A program made the translations under genes and the position numbers. From positions 1 through 45,653 of the forward strand of contig JADLHU010000019.1 in NCBI GenBank assembly GCA_020848655.1: a stretch of DNA of 45,653 nt. The letters run 5' to 3'. This document shows, one piece after another, positions 1-8,264 of the stretch. The notes under the pieces are model-generated. The model worked only from the letters and a program-made list of their open reading frames with translations, did no database searches and had not been told where the DNA came from. Each line of letters starts with the position of its first letter. Within the stretch, counting starts at the first letter, position 1. This DNA comes from Novosphingobium sp. GTDB lineage: Bacteria; Pseudomonadota; Alphaproteobacteria; Sphingomonadales; Sphingomonadaceae.

Positions 1-449
1 TCCTGACCTCGGTGCTGCGCCAGGAACTGGGCAAGCGCACCTTCCAGTCCTTGCTCAACGCCGAACGCGGCGCGGCGATGCGCCAGATCCGCGACGGGTT
101 GGACCGCGAGGCGCGCGAATATGGCGCGCAAGTGGTGGACGTGCGCATCAAGCGCGCCGACTTGCCCGAAGGCGCGCTGGAAAGCGCCTTCACGCGCATG
201 CAGGCGGCGCGCGAACAGGAAGCCACCACCATTCGCGCGCAAGGCGCCAAGCAGGCGCAGATCATCCGCGCCGGGGCAGAGGCACAAGCCGCGCAGACAT
301 ATGCGGCCAGCTTCGGCAAGGACCCGGAGTTCTACGATTTCTATCGCGCCATGCAGAGCTATGACTATACGTTCGCCAGCAAGGACGGCACCACCACCAT
401 CCTGCTCTCGCCCGACAATGCCTATCTGCGGAGGTTCGAGGCGCCCTGA
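1..449 (+). CDS. hflC: Protease modulator HflC, C-terminal part (start outside window)
   Basis: The reading frame is already open at the left edge (first full codon at base 3) and ends at 449, so only the last ~149 residues are present. They show the alpha-helical tail of an SPFH/prohibitin protein: a VDVRIKRADLPEG stretch, an arginine- and alanine-rich coiled coil (AAREQEATTIRAQGAKQAQI), then a FYRAMQSYDYTF segment and the end TILLSPDNAYLRRF, all typical of HflC. HflC with HflK forms an inner-membrane complex that surrounds and modulates the FtsH protease. A Do-type protease follows on the same strand, as is common in alphaproteobacteria. Family assignment is firm; the N-terminal membrane anchor cannot be seen. 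Confidence 0.93.
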   Translation, partial: LTSVLRQELGKRTFQSLLNAERGAAMRQIRDGLDREAREYGAQVVDVRIKRADLPEGALESAFTRMQAAREQEATTIRAQGAKQAQIIRAGAEAQAAQTYAASFGKDPEFYDFYRAMQSYDYTFASKDGTTTILLSPDNAYLRRFEAP

Positions 450-537
450 CCGGGGGCAGCACGGATCTTCGGGCGCCAGCAGCGGCGTGGGTGCGCGCCA
501 TTCAATTCCGGTTAAGCCTGGAAAGCCTGAAAACCAC

Positions 538-565
538 ACTGCGAATTGACCATACTGCGAATTGA
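538..565. repeat. Direct repeat upstream of the Do protease gene
   Basis: The 12-mer ACTGCGAATTGA occurs twice (538-549 and 554-565), with a 16-base period, about 45-70 bases upstream of the probable protease start. An inverted GGGCG/CGCCC pair follows at 571-585. The position suits an operator, but no known binding motif is recognised. Confidence 0.5.
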
Positions 566-608
566 AAGGACGCCCACTAGGGGCGCCCATGAAAGGATAG
601 CGAAGGAC

Positions 609-2156
609 GTGAAGCCCGTGCGATACGCCTATGGAGTCACCACAGCGCTGCTTCTTGGCGGCGCCGCCCTGTCGCTTGCCACCGGCTACCCCGCCGGCGC
701 GCAAGTGGCGCAGAACGAAGCCAGCCAGCTCAGCAACGTCGTGCCGCGCGCCGGCGCACCGGCCAGCTTCGCCGACCTGACACAGCAGCTTGCCCCGGCG
801 GTGGTCAACATCTCCACGCGCCAGCGCGTGCGCGTGGCCAATGCCAATCCCTTTGCCGGCACGCCCTTCGCCGATCTGTTCGGCGGCGGCGGCACCGACG
901 ATGGCAACCCGAAAACGCGCGAGGCGCAGTCGCTGGGTTCGGGCTTCATCATTTCGGCCGATGGCTATGTGGTGACGAACAACCACGTCATCGTCGCCGA
1001 CGGCCAGGGCGAGGTGGAATCGATCACCGTCACCATGCCCGATGGCAACGAATATCCGGCCAAGCTGATCGGGCGCGACGCCGCGTCCGACCTCGCCGTG
1101 CTCAAGATTTCGGCGGCCAAGCCCTTCCCCTTCGTGAAGTTCGGCGATTCGCGCTCGGCGCGCGTGGGCGACTGGGTTATCGCCATCGGCAATCCCTTCG
1201 GGCTTGGCGGTACGGTCACGTCGGGCATCATCTCGGCGGTCTATCGCAACACCGGCTCGGGATCGGCCTATGACCGCTATCTCCAGACCGACGCCTCGAT
1301 CAACCGGGGCAATTCGGGCGGCCCGATGTTCGACATGAAGGGCCAGGTGATCGGCATCAACAACGCCATCTTCTCGCCCACCGGCGGCAGCGTCGGCATC
1401 GGCTTTGCCATTCCCGCCGAAATCGCCGCGCCGATCGTCGACCAGCTCAAGGCCGGCAAGTCGATCGAACGCGGCTATCTGGGCGTGCGCATCCAGCCGG
1501 TGAACGAGGATCTGGCCGATTCGCTGGGCATCGCGCACAATCGCGGCGAATTCATCCAGGCGGTCGAACCCGGCCAGCCCGCGGCGGCGGCCGGCATCCA
1601 GGCCGGCGACGTGGTGGTGAAGGTGGCCGGCAAGGAAGTCACCCGCGACCAGACGCTGTCCTATCTCGTCGCCAATACCGCGCCGGGTTCGCGCATCCCG
1701 GTGGAACTGATCCGCAACGGCAAGCGCCTGACGCTGACCGCCACCGTGGGCAAGCGGCCAAGCGAGGAGGAACTCGCCAGCCAGAGCTTCGAGCAGGACC
1801 CGGCCCAGCCCGAAAACCAGTTCAACAAGCCGCCCAGCAAGCAGGGCAACGGCCTGTCCGAACAGTCGCTGGGCCTGTCGGTGCTGCCGTTGACCCCGCA
1901 GATCGCCCGCCAGCTCGGCGTGCCAGACAGCACGCAGGGCGTCGTCGTCAACGCGGTCGATCCTTCGTCCGATGCCGGCAGCAAGGGGCTTCAGCGCGGC
2001 GATATCGTGCTTTCGGCCAACTATCGCGCCGTCACGTCGCCCGTCGAACTGGAAGCGGCCGTGCGCGAAGCCAAGGGCGCCAGTCGCAATGCCCTGCTGC
2101 TGCGCGTGCAGCGGCGCGGCCAGCCGGCCACTTACGTGCCGATCCGCATCCGCTGA
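609..2156 (+). CDS. Do/DegP-family periplasmic serine endoprotease
   Basis: HtrA-type chaperone-protease acting on misfolded envelope proteins. From the GTG at 609 it has 515 residues: a signal peptide (RYAYGVTTALLLGGAALSLA), a trypsin-like domain with His126 (TNNHV), Asp161 (SDLAVL) and Ser236 (GNSGGP), then two PDZ domains (one beginning GYLGVRIQP, the second near the C-terminus with STQGVVVNAVDP). All three catalytic residues are present, so it should be active. Length and two PDZ domains match the DegP/MucD type. The frame is open back to a TTG at 546, but that would place a charged extension before the signal peptide. GTG 609 or GTG 618 is preferred; 618 has AAGGA ten bases upstream. It follows hflC and ends at a strong terminator. 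Confidence 0.93.
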   Translation: MKPVRYAYGVTTALLLGGAALSLATGYPAGAQVAQNEASQLSNVVPRAGAPASFADLTQQLAPAVVNISTRQRVRVANANPFAGTPFADLFGGGGTDDGNPKTREAQSLGSGFIISADGYVVTNNHVIVADGQGEVESITVTMPDGNEYPAKLIGRDAASDLAVLKISAAKPFPFVKFGDSRSARVGDWVIAIGNPFGLGGTVTSGIISAVYRNTGSGSAYDRYLQTDASINRGNSGGPMFDMKGQVIGINNAIFSPTGGSVGIGFAIPAEIAAPIVDQLKAGKSIERGYLGVRIQPVNEDLADSLGIAHNRGEFIQAVEPGQPAAAAGIQAGDVVVKVAGKEVTRDQTLSYLVANTAPGSRIPVELIRNGKRLTLTATVGKRPSEEELASQSFEQDPAQPENQFNKPPSKQGNGLSEQSLGLSVLPLTPQIARQLGVPDSTQGVVVNAVDPSSDAGSKGLQRGDIVLSANYRAVTSPVELEAAVREAKGASRNALLLRVQRRGQPATYVPIRIR

Positions 2157-2186
2157 GGCGTTGCGGCACCGCACATAAATGCGTTC

Positions 2187-2221
2187 AGGGCGCGCGTTCT
2201 TGCCGGAACGCGCGCCCTTTT
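2187..2221 (+). terminator. Rho-independent terminator after the Do protease
   Basis: A perfect 13-bp stem (AGGGCGCGCGTTC at 2187-2199 with its complement at 2206-2218) closes a 6-base loop and runs into four T residues. It ends the plus-strand transcript 30 bases after the protease stop codon. Confidence 0.88.
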
Positions 2222-2241
2222 CGATATGGGGTTACCGGCCC

Positions 2242-2916
2242 TCAGGGCACGTCGAAGACATATCCCAGCGAACGCACCGTGCGCAGCGGGTTGCCCGCCC
2301 CGGCGGCGCGCAGCGCGCGGCGCAGGCGGCCGATCCACACGTCGACCGTGCGCTCGTCCACCGCCGGTTCCTGTTTGCCCAGCGCGCTGATCAGTTGTGA
2401 ACGGGTGAAGACGCGCCCCGGATGCTCCACGAAATAGCGCAGCAGGCGAAATTCGTTGGGCATCAGCGGCACCGGCTTGCCATGCCAGCGCGCCTGGAAC
2501 GCGGCCAGATCTATCGTCAGCCCGCCCAGCGCCAGCGCGCGCAAGGCGCCTTCGTTCGGATCGTTGAGCTTGAGCGACAACACCCGGTCAAGCAGGGCGG
2601 CGCGCGTGATCGGGCCGACCATGTAATCGTCGGCGCCCGTGCGCAGGGCGCGGCGGCGCGCATCCTGGTCATCCTCTTCCAGGATCATGGTGACGTGTGC
2701 CTGCGCGGTCAGCGGATCGCAGCGCAGCCGCCGACACAGCTCCAGCCCGGAAATCTCGGGCAGGACCCAATCCACGAAGGCCCATAGCGCGCCATCGAGC
2801 AACGGCAGTTCGCCCGACCGGTCCAGCTTGTGGAAGGCCACCTGCAAGTCGCCGTGAGTGAACGGCGCCACGCCGCCATCAAGGTCGTTGGTGATCAGAA
2901 TATCGATATGACGCAT
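2242..2916 (-). CDS. PhoB-like response regulator with atypical receiver domain
   Basis: OmpR/PhoB-family DNA-binding regulator, 224 residues. The C-terminal winged helix (residues ~125-224) closely resembles PhoB, including MPNEFRLLRYFVEHPGRV and the recognition-helix region DERTVDVWIGRLRRAL. The N-terminal receiver keeps a candidate phosphoacceptor Asp49 (FVDWVLP) and the GADDY loop. The usual acidic pair is reduced to Asn10-Asp11, and the near-invariant lysine of the KP motif is replaced by Gly101 (YMVGP). Phosphorylation-dependent switching is therefore doubtful. No partner kinase is adjacent. It is divergent from the plcP-like gene, with a PHO-box-like site between them. The family is certain; the function (perhaps phosphorylation-independent tuning of Pho promoters) is inference. 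Confidence 0.88.
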   Translation of the reverse strand: MRHIDILITNDLDGGVAPFTHGDLQVAFHKLDRSGELPLLDGALWAFVDWVLPEISGLELCRRLRCDPLTAQAHVTMILEEDDQDARRRALRTGADDYMVGPITRAALLDRVLSLKLNDPNEGALRALALGGLTIDLAAFQARWHGKPVPLMPNEFRLLRYFVEHPGRVFTRSQLISALGKQEPAVDERTVDVWIGRLRRALRAAGAGNPLRTVRSLGYVFDVP

Positions 2917-3046
2917 CGGCTAAGCCCCGTTTCGCGGGGTTTCTGGCGCACCGATATGACGCCTGCGTGACGGTTCGCTGACTTTTGCGCGAAACCCGCG
3001 CGCGCCCCGCAAGACGCGCGCGCGTGAGGCCCTATCCGGCCGCCGG

Positions 3047-3075
3047 CTGTCACCGAAGTGCCACCGTAGCGTCAT
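3047..3075 (+). promoter_or_regulatory. PHO-box-like triple repeat upstream of the plcP-agt pair
   Basis: Three 7-mers with an 11-base period, CTGTCAC-CGAA-GTGCCAC-CGTA-GCGTCAT, end 59 bases before the start codon at 3135. The layout matches the PhoB consensus (7-base CTGTCAY units with 4-base spacers), although the spacers are less AT-rich than usual and the middle unit is imperfect. PhoB control of the downstream pair is inferred; the site could also act on the divergent regulator. Confidence 0.55.
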
Positions 3076-3134
3076 GGCCGCGAAACGCGGCGGCGTTAGG
3101 GATCGGGCACTGCAACGGGCAAGGATGACTGCCG

Positions 3135-4055
3135 ATGCTGTTCGATGATGCCGGAACGCTGTTCGCACGGGGCCACCTGCCGGGCCCTGGCGGCAAGATC
3201 CCCGAATGGCTGGCGCTTCCCGATCCCAAGCCGTTCCGTCCCAAGCGCCGCTACCGCACGGTATGGATTTCCGATGTCCACCTGGGCACGCGCGGCTGCA
3301 ACGCGGCGATGCTGGTGGATTTCCTGCGCGCCATCGAATGCGAGACGCTTTATCTGGTGGGCGACATCGTCGATGGCTGGCGGTTGCGCAAGGGCTGGTA
3401 CTGGCCCGATGCGCACAACGAAGTGGTGCGCCGCATCCTGAAGATGGCGCATCGCGGCACGCGCGTGGTGTTCATCGCCGGCAACCACGATGAAATGCTG
3501 CGCGACTATGCGGGGATGAGCTTCGGCGGGGTCGAACTGGCGCTTGAGGCGATCCACGTCACCGCCGATGGCCGCCGCCTGCTGGTCACCCATGGCGACA
3601 GCTTCGACGGCGTGGTGCTCTATGCGCGCTGGCTCGCCTTCCTGGGCGACAAGGCCTACAGCCTGCTGCTGCGCGCCAACATCGCCTTCAACGCGGTGCG
3701 GCGGCGGCTGAAAATGCCGTACTGGTCGCTGTCGGCCTATCTCAAGAAGCGGGTGAAGAACGCGGTCCAGTATATCGGCAACTACGAGGAAGCGGTGGCG
3801 CACGAAGCGCTTAGCCGGGGGCTGGACGGCATCGTGTGCGGACACATCCACTCGGCCGAAATCCGCGAGATCGCCGGGATCACCTATTACAACGATGGCG
3901 ACTGGGTGGAAAGCTGCACCGCGCTGGCCGAAGACGCGCAAGGCGCGATGCGCATCATCGACTGGGCGCACGAAACCGCCGCCGTCGAAGCGCTTGTCGA
4001 AGGATCGGCCGGACACGCAATCCCCGCCGCCGAAACCGTGGAGCCAGTGGCATGA
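3135..4055 (+). CDS. plcP: PlcP-type metallophosphoesterase (UDP-2,3-diacylglucosamine diphosphatase-like)
   Basis: Calcineurin-like phosphoesterase, 306 residues, with all metal-binding motifs: Asp47/His49 (SDVHLG), Asp77 (GDIVDGW), Asn117-His118-Asp119 (GNHDE), His153 (THGDSFD) and His237/His239 (CGHIHS). It would commonly be annotated as an LpxH-like hydrolase. However, signatures such as LVGDIVDGWRLRKGWYWP and YYNDGDWVESCTAL match the rhizobial PlcP phospholipase C group, which removes phosphate head groups from phospholipids during phosphate starvation. The context agrees: it overlaps a lipid-type glycosyltransferase by four bases (ATGA), is preceded by a PHO-box-like site and sits beside phoB-phoU-pst. 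AAGGA lies nine bases before the ATG. A residual alternative is a role in lipid A synthesis. Confidence 0.82.
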   Translation: MLFDDAGTLFARGHLPGPGGKIPEWLALPDPKPFRPKRRYRTVWISDVHLGTRGCNAAMLVDFLRAIECETLYLVGDIVDGWRLRKGWYWPDAHNEVVRRILKMAHRGTRVVFIAGNHDEMLRDYAGMSFGGVELALEAIHVTADGRRLLVTHGDSFDGVVLYARWLAFLGDKAYSLLLRANIAFNAVRRRLKMPYWSLSAYLKKRVKNAVQYIGNYEEAVAHEALSRGLDGIVCGHIHSAEIREIAGITYYNDGDWVESCTALAEDAQGAMRIIDWAHETAAVEALVEGSAGHAIPAAETVEPVA

Positions 4056-5164
4056 GGCTCGCCATCGCCACCGACGCCTGGTTCCCGCAAGTCAACGGCG
4101 TCGCCCGCACGCTGGCCGCCACAGTCGCCGAACTGGATCGGCGCGGCTATGAAGTGGAACTGATCACCCCGCAGCGCTTCCTGACCGTGCCGATGCCGGG
4201 CTACAGTTCGATCCGGCTGGCCATGGCGCCACGCTTCGGCGTGCGGCGCATGCTCGATGCCTTCGCCCCCGATGTGGTGCACATCGCCACCGAAGGCCCG
4301 ATCGGCTGGAGCGCGCGTGGCTGGTGCCTGTCACGCGGGATCGCCTTCACCAGCGCGTTCCACACCCGTTTTCCCGAATACGCCGCCGTGCGCACCGGCA
4401 TCAGCGCCGAACACTTCTGGCCGATCATGCGGCGCTTCCACGCATCGAGCCGGGCGGTCCTGGTCGCCACCGAAAGCCTCGGCGCGGAACTGGAACGGCG
4501 CGGCATCACCCAGACCCGGCGCTGGACGCGCGGCATCGATCGCTGGCTGTTCCGCCCGGCCGCGCCGGCCGAGACGGGCTCGGACGAAAACCCCGATGAC
4601 AGCGTCCGGCTGGCCGCGCTCGATGGCTTGCCCCGTCCGATCCTGCTCAGTGTCGGCCGGGTTTCGAAGGAAAAGAACCTCGAAGCCTTTCTGGCCGCCG
4701 CCGTGCCTGGCACCAAGGTGGTGGTGGGTGATGGCCCGGCGCTGGAAGACCTGCGCCAGCGCTATCCGCAAGCGCTGTTCCTGGGCGCGCTGGCTGGCGA
4801 GGAACTGGCGGCGGCCTATCGCGGCGCGGACTGTTTCGTGTTCCCCAGCCTTACCGACACCTTCGGCCTTGTCGTGATCGAGGCGCTGGCGTGCGGATTG
4901 CCCGTGGCGGCGTTCCCGGTGGCCGGGCCGCTCGACATCCTGGGCGCCGAAGGGCGCGGCCCGCAGAATGATCTGGCAGCGCCGGTGGCCGCGCTCGACC
5001 GCGATCTCGCCAGCGCCATCGCGCGCGCGCTCACGCTCGACCGCAAGGCCGCCGCCGCCTTCGGCGCACGCTTTTCGTGGGAACACGCGACCGACCAGTT
5101 CCTCGCCGCCATCGGCGGGGCCATCCGGCTGCCATCCCCCCAGGCCGAACCCGAGTTGGCCTGA
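4052..5164 (+). CDS. GT4-family glycosyltransferase, Agt/Sqd2-like
   Basis: Retaining GT-B glycosyltransferase of 370 residues. The N-terminal acceptor domain begins IATDAWFPQVNGVARTL, typical of diacylglycerol and phosphatidylinositol glycosyltransferases. The C-terminal nucleotide-sugar domain has SVGRVSKEKNLEAF and the TDTFGLVVIEALACGLPV motif, which carries the conserved glutamate. The ATG overlaps the stop of the PlcP-like gene, so the two are translationally coupled. In alphaproteobacteria PlcP plus Agt supply and glycosylate diacylglycerol, replacing phospholipids with glycolipids when phosphate is scarce. That role is inferred from family and context. In a sphingomonad a glycosphingolipid acceptor is also possible. 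It converges on phoB. Confidence 0.82.
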   Translation: MRLAIATDAWFPQVNGVARTLAATVAELDRRGYEVELITPQRFLTVPMPGYSSIRLAMAPRFGVRRMLDAFAPDVVHIATEGPIGWSARGWCLSRGIAFTSAFHTRFPEYAAVRTGISAEHFWPIMRRFHASSRAVLVATESLGAELERRGITQTRRWTRGIDRWLFRPAAPAETGSDENPDDSVRLAALDGLPRPILLSVGRVSKEKNLEAFLAAAVPGTKVVVGDGPALEDLRQRYPQALFLGALAGEELAAAYRGADCFVFPSLTDTFGLVVIEALACGLPVAAFPVAGPLDILGAEGRGPQNDLAAPVAALDRDLASAIARALTLDRKAAAAFGARFSWEHATDQFLAAIGGAIRLPSPQAEPELA

Positions 5165-5181
5165 ACGGCCCAGCAGATCAG

Positions 5182-5205
5182 GCCGGCCTCAGGCCAGCGG
5201 CCGGC
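5182..5205. other. Hairpin between convergent agt-like gene and phoB
   Basis: GCCGGCC (5182-5188) pairs with GGCCGGC (5199-5205) over a 10-base loop, in the 47-base gap between two convergent genes. There is no T-run, so it is at best a weak bidirectional terminator. Confidence 0.4.
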
Positions 5206-5211
5206 GGCGCT

Positions 5212-5904
5212 TCAGGAAACGTCCATCGAATAGCCGGCGGCGCGGACCGTGCGGATCGGATCGTTTTCCTCGCCGTCGCGGTTGATCGCCTTGCGCAGCC
5301 GGCGGATGTGAACGTCGACCGTGCGTTCGTCGATGTCCGAATCCATGCCCCACACCCCATCAAGGATCTGCTGGCGCGACATCACGCGGTTGGGCCGTTC
5401 CATGAAATAGCGCAGCAGGCGGAATTCGGTGGGACCAAGGTGCAGCGCTTCGCCGCCGCGCCGCACGCGGTGCGAGGCCGGGTCCAGTTCCAGATCGCCA
5501 AAGGCCAGCACGTCGCCCGCCAGCGACGGGCGGCTGCGGCGCAGCAGCGCCTCGATCCGGGCAAGCAGTTCGCGCGGACTGAACGGCTTGGTCACGTAAT
5601 CGTCGGCGCCGGTCTTGAGACCGCGAATGCGATCTTCCTCTTCGCCGCGCGCGGTCAGCATCAGGATCGGAACCTTGGCGGTTTCCTTGTCCTTGCGAAG
5701 CTGGCGGCACACTTCGATGCCCGGCACCTGTTCGATCATCCAGTCCAGGATGATCGCGTCGGGCGCCTGTTCGCGCACCATCAGCAGCGCTTCCTCGCCA
5801 TCGCCGGTGCTGCGCACCTCGTAGCCTTCCGCACCGAGGTTCCAGGTCAGCAGTTCACACAGCGCGACATCGTCTTCGACGACAAGGATGGACGGTTTCA
5901 TCAA
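5212..5904 (-). CDS. phoB: Phosphate regulon response regulator PhoB
   Basis: Transcription factor of 230 residues that binds PHO boxes when phosphorylated by PhoR. The receiver is complete: acidic residues Glu10-Asp11-Asp12 (VVEDD), phosphoacceptor Asp54 (ILDWM) and switch lysine Lys106 (TKPFSP). The winged helix has PTEFRLLRYFMERPNRVMS and DERTVDVHIRRLRKAI. It is the last gene of the minus-strand run pstS-pstC-pstA-pstB-phoU-phoB; its ATG overlaps the phoU stop by four bases. It contrasts with the second PhoB-like protein at 2242-2916, whose receiver is altered. Assignment is very secure. Confidence 0.96.
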   Translation of the reverse strand: MMKPSILVVEDDVALCELLTWNLGAEGYEVRSTGDGEEALLMVREQAPDAIILDWMIEQVPGIEVCRQLRKDKETAKVPILMLTARGEEEDRIRGLKTGADDYVTKPFSPRELLARIEALLRRSRPSLAGDVLAFGDLELDPASHRVRRGGEALHLGPTEFRLLRYFMERPNRVMSRQQILDGVWGMDSDIDERTVDVHIRRLRKAINRDGEENDPIRTVRAAGYSMDVS

Positions 5905-6593
5905 AGTACCCTGTCGGTGGCCCGGGGGCCTTCCTTTTCGGAGTAATAAAGACCCGTCGCGGCGAAATAGACCATCTCCGCCACGTTGGTGGCGTGATCG
6001 CCGATGCGTTCCAGATTGCGCGCCACGAACAGCAGTTGCGCGGCGCTGGAAATCGTCGCCGGATTTTCCATCATGTGGGTAACCAGATTGCGGAACAGGC
6101 TGTTGTAGAAGGTATCCAGCTTCTCGTCGCGCTTGATCACTTCGATGGCGAGCTGGGAATCGCGCGCGCCATAGGCGTTCAGCACGTCGCGAACCATGCC
6201 CTGCGCGATTTCGGCCATGGCGGGCACCAGCGTCAGCGGGCCGATCTTCGCCCGGCCTTCCACTTCGCCCACACGCTTGGCGATGTTCTTGGCATAGTCG
6301 CCGATGCGTTCGATCACGCCCGAAATCTTGAGCGCGGCGATCACATCACGCAGGTCGTTCGCCATCGGCGCGCGCAGCGCGATGATGCGCACGGCCAGCC
6401 GGTCCACTTCGGCTTCCAGCGCATCGAGCCGCGCGTCGGCGGCGACGATCTGCCGGGCCTTCACCTCGTCGCGGCGGCCCAGCGCATCGACCGCCTCCGC
6501 GATCGCGACTTCGGCCAGCCCGCCCATCTCGGCGATGAGGCCGCGCAACTGGCTGATCTCGTTATCGAATGCCTTGACTGTATGTTCGGCCAT
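5901..6593 (-). CDS. phoU: Phosphate transport system regulator PhoU
   Basis: All-helical cytoplasmic protein of 230 residues made of two PhoU repeats. Visible signatures are FDNEISQLRGLIAEMGGLAE near the start, IALRAPMANDLRDVIAALKI ending the first metal-binding repeat, and LLFVARNLERIGDHATNVAE in the second. PhoU couples PstSCAB to PhoR so that the Pho regulon is silenced when phosphate is plentiful. It lies between pstB (9-base gap) and phoB (4-base overlap). Loss of PhoU usually leaves PhoR constitutively active, which bears on the interrupted phoR in this window. Confidence 0.96.
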   Translation of the reverse strand: MAEHTVKAFDNEISQLRGLIAEMGGLAEVAIAEAVDALGRRDEVKARQIVAADARLDALEAEVDRLAVRIIALRAPMANDLRDVIAALKISGVIERIGDYAKNIAKRVGEVEGRAKIGPLTLVPAMAEIAQGMVRDVLNAYGARDSQLAIEVIKRDEKLDTFYNSLFRNLVTHMMENPATISSAAQLLFVARNLERIGDHATNVAEMVYFAATGLYYSEKEGPRATDRVL

Positions 6594-6602
6594 GGTGCGT
6601 CC

Positions 6603-7367
6603 TCAACCGTAGCGACCGGTGATGTAATCCTTGGTCCGTTCTTCCTTCGGATTGGTAAAGATGTCCGAAGTGTTCCCGTATTCTACCATGGACCCGAGAT
6701 GGAAAAAGGCCGTGCGCTGCGAGACGCGGGCGGCCTGCTGCATCGAGTGCGTGACGATGACGATCGCATAGCGCGTCTTCAGTTCGTCGATCAGTTCCTC
6801 GATGCGGGCGGTTGCGATGGGGTCGAGCGCCGAGCACGGCTCGTCCATCAGGATGACTTCGGGGCTGACCGCGATGGCCCGCGCGATGCACAGGCGCTGC
6901 TGCTGGCCGCCCGAAAGCGCGGTGCCGGCATCGGTCAGTCGGTCCTTCACTTCATCCCACAAGCCGGCGCGACGCAGCGATTTCTCGACGATCGCGTCCA
7001 GTTCGGCGCGCCCCGTGGCCAGGCCATGGATGCGCGCGCCATAGGCCACGTTCTCGAAGATCGACTTCGGGAACGGGTTGGGCTTCTGGAACACCATGCC
7101 GACGCGCGCGCGCAACTGCACCGGGTCCATGGCCGAGCCATAGATATCCTCGCCATCCAGCTTGATCTCACCCTCCACGCGGCAGACCGGGATGGTATCG
7201 TTCATCCGGTTCAGCGTGCGCAGGAAGGTGGACTTGCCGCAGCCCGACGGGCCGATGAAGGCGGTGACGTGGCCGGCGTGAATATCGATCGACACGTTAT
7301 CGATGGCCTGTTTGGGGCCATAGAACACGTTGACGTTGCGCGCGGAGATCTTGGGAACGTCGTTCAT
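6603..7367 (-). CDS. pstB: Phosphate ABC transporter ATP-binding protein PstB
   Basis: ATPase of the high-affinity phosphate importer, 254 residues. It has Walker A ([12 protein letters not shown]), a Q-loop ([20 protein letters not shown], a PstB hallmark), the ABC signature ([14 protein letters not shown]), Walker B ([13 protein letters not shown]) and the H-loop ([12 protein letters not shown]). Length is normal. It starts three bases after the pstA stop, so it is in the same transcript. Nothing suggests loss of function. Confidence 0.97.
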   Translation of the reverse strand: MNDVPKISARNVNVFYGPKQAIDNVSIDIHAGHVTAFIGPSGCGKSTFLRTLNRMNDTIPVCRVEGEIKLDGEDIYGSAMDPVQLRARVGMVFQKPNPFPKSIFENVAYGARIHGLATGRAELDAIVEKSLRRAGLWDEVKDRLTDAGTALSGGQQQRLCIARAIAVSPEVILMDEPCSALDPIATARIEELIDELKTRYAIVIVTHSMQQAARVSQRTAFFHLGSMVEYGNTSDIFTNPKEERTKDYITGRYG

Positions 7368-7370
7368 GGC

Positions 7371-8264
7371 TTACCAGCGGGTCTCGAACTTGTTGCGAAG
7401 ATAGATGGCGAGGCCGTTCATCACCAGCAGGAACGCCAGCAGGACGATGATCGCGGCGGAGGTATTCTTGACGAAGGCCGCGTCGATCTCGTCGGACCAC
7501 AGGAATATCTGCATCGGCAGCACGCTGGCCGGATCGGTGATGCCGCCCGGCGGCGTGGACACGAAGGCGCGCATGCCGATCATCAGCAGCGGCGCAGTTT
7601 CGCCCAGCGCGCGGGCCATGCCGATGATCGTGCCGGTAAGGATGCCCGGCAGCGCCAGCGGCAGCACGTGGTGAAACACCGTCTGCACCCGGCTGGCACC
7701 GATGCCCAGCGCCGCGTCGCGGATCGAGGGCGGCACCGCCTTGATCGCGTTGCGCCCGGAAATGACGATGACCGGCATCGTCATCAGCGCCAGCGTCATG
7801 CCGCCGACCAGTGGCGAGGAGCGCGGGAAATGAAAGGTATTGATGAACACGGCCAGGCCCAGCAGGCCGAAGATGATCGAGGGCACGGCGGCCAGGTTGT
7901 TGATCGAAACCTCGACCCATTCCACCCAGCGGCTGCGCGGCGCGAATTCTTCCAGATAGACCGCCGCCAGCACGCCCATCGGGAACGACAGCGCCAGCGT
8001 GACCAGCATGGTCAGCAGCGATCCTTTGACCGCGCCCCAGACGCCCGCGACCGTCGGCTCGGTCGAATCCGAACCCGACAGGAAATCCCAGGTCAGCCCG
8101 GACAGGCCGTTCTTCAGCATCGTCACCAGCAGGAAGGCCAGGAACGCCACCGAAATGATGATAGCGGCCATGCCCACCAGGCGAAAGCGGCGCTCTGCGG
8201 CGTGGCGGCTCTTGAGCCGGCGCTGCATCTGGGGCGTCTTCCAGGTTTCGGTAAGGTCACTCAT
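7371..8264 (-). CDS. pstA: Phosphate ABC transporter permease PstA
   Basis: Inner-membrane permease of 297 residues with six predicted hydrophobic segments. The first is at about residues 28-50 (VGMAAIIISVAFLAFLLV). The permease loop is GASRVQTVFHHVLPLALPGI, followed by GMARALGETAPLLMIG, both typical of PstA. It pairs with PstC to form the phosphate channel energised by PstB. Its start codon overlaps the end of pstC by eight bases (ATGAGTGA), implying translational coupling. Confidence 0.96.
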   Translation of the reverse strand: MSDLTETWKTPQMQRRLKSRHAAERRFRLVGMAAIIISVAFLAFLLVTMLKNGLSGLTWDFLSGSDSTEPTVAGVWGAVKGSLLTMLVTLALSFPMGVLAAVYLEEFAPRSRWVEWVEVSINNLAAVPSIIFGLLGLAVFINTFHFPRSSPLVGGMTLALMTMPVIVISGRNAIKAVPPSIRDAALGIGASRVQTVFHHVLPLALPGILTGTIIGMARALGETAPLLMIGMRAFVSTPPGGITDPASVLPMQIFLWSDEIDAAFVKNTSAAIIVLLAFLLVMNGLAIYLRNKFETRW

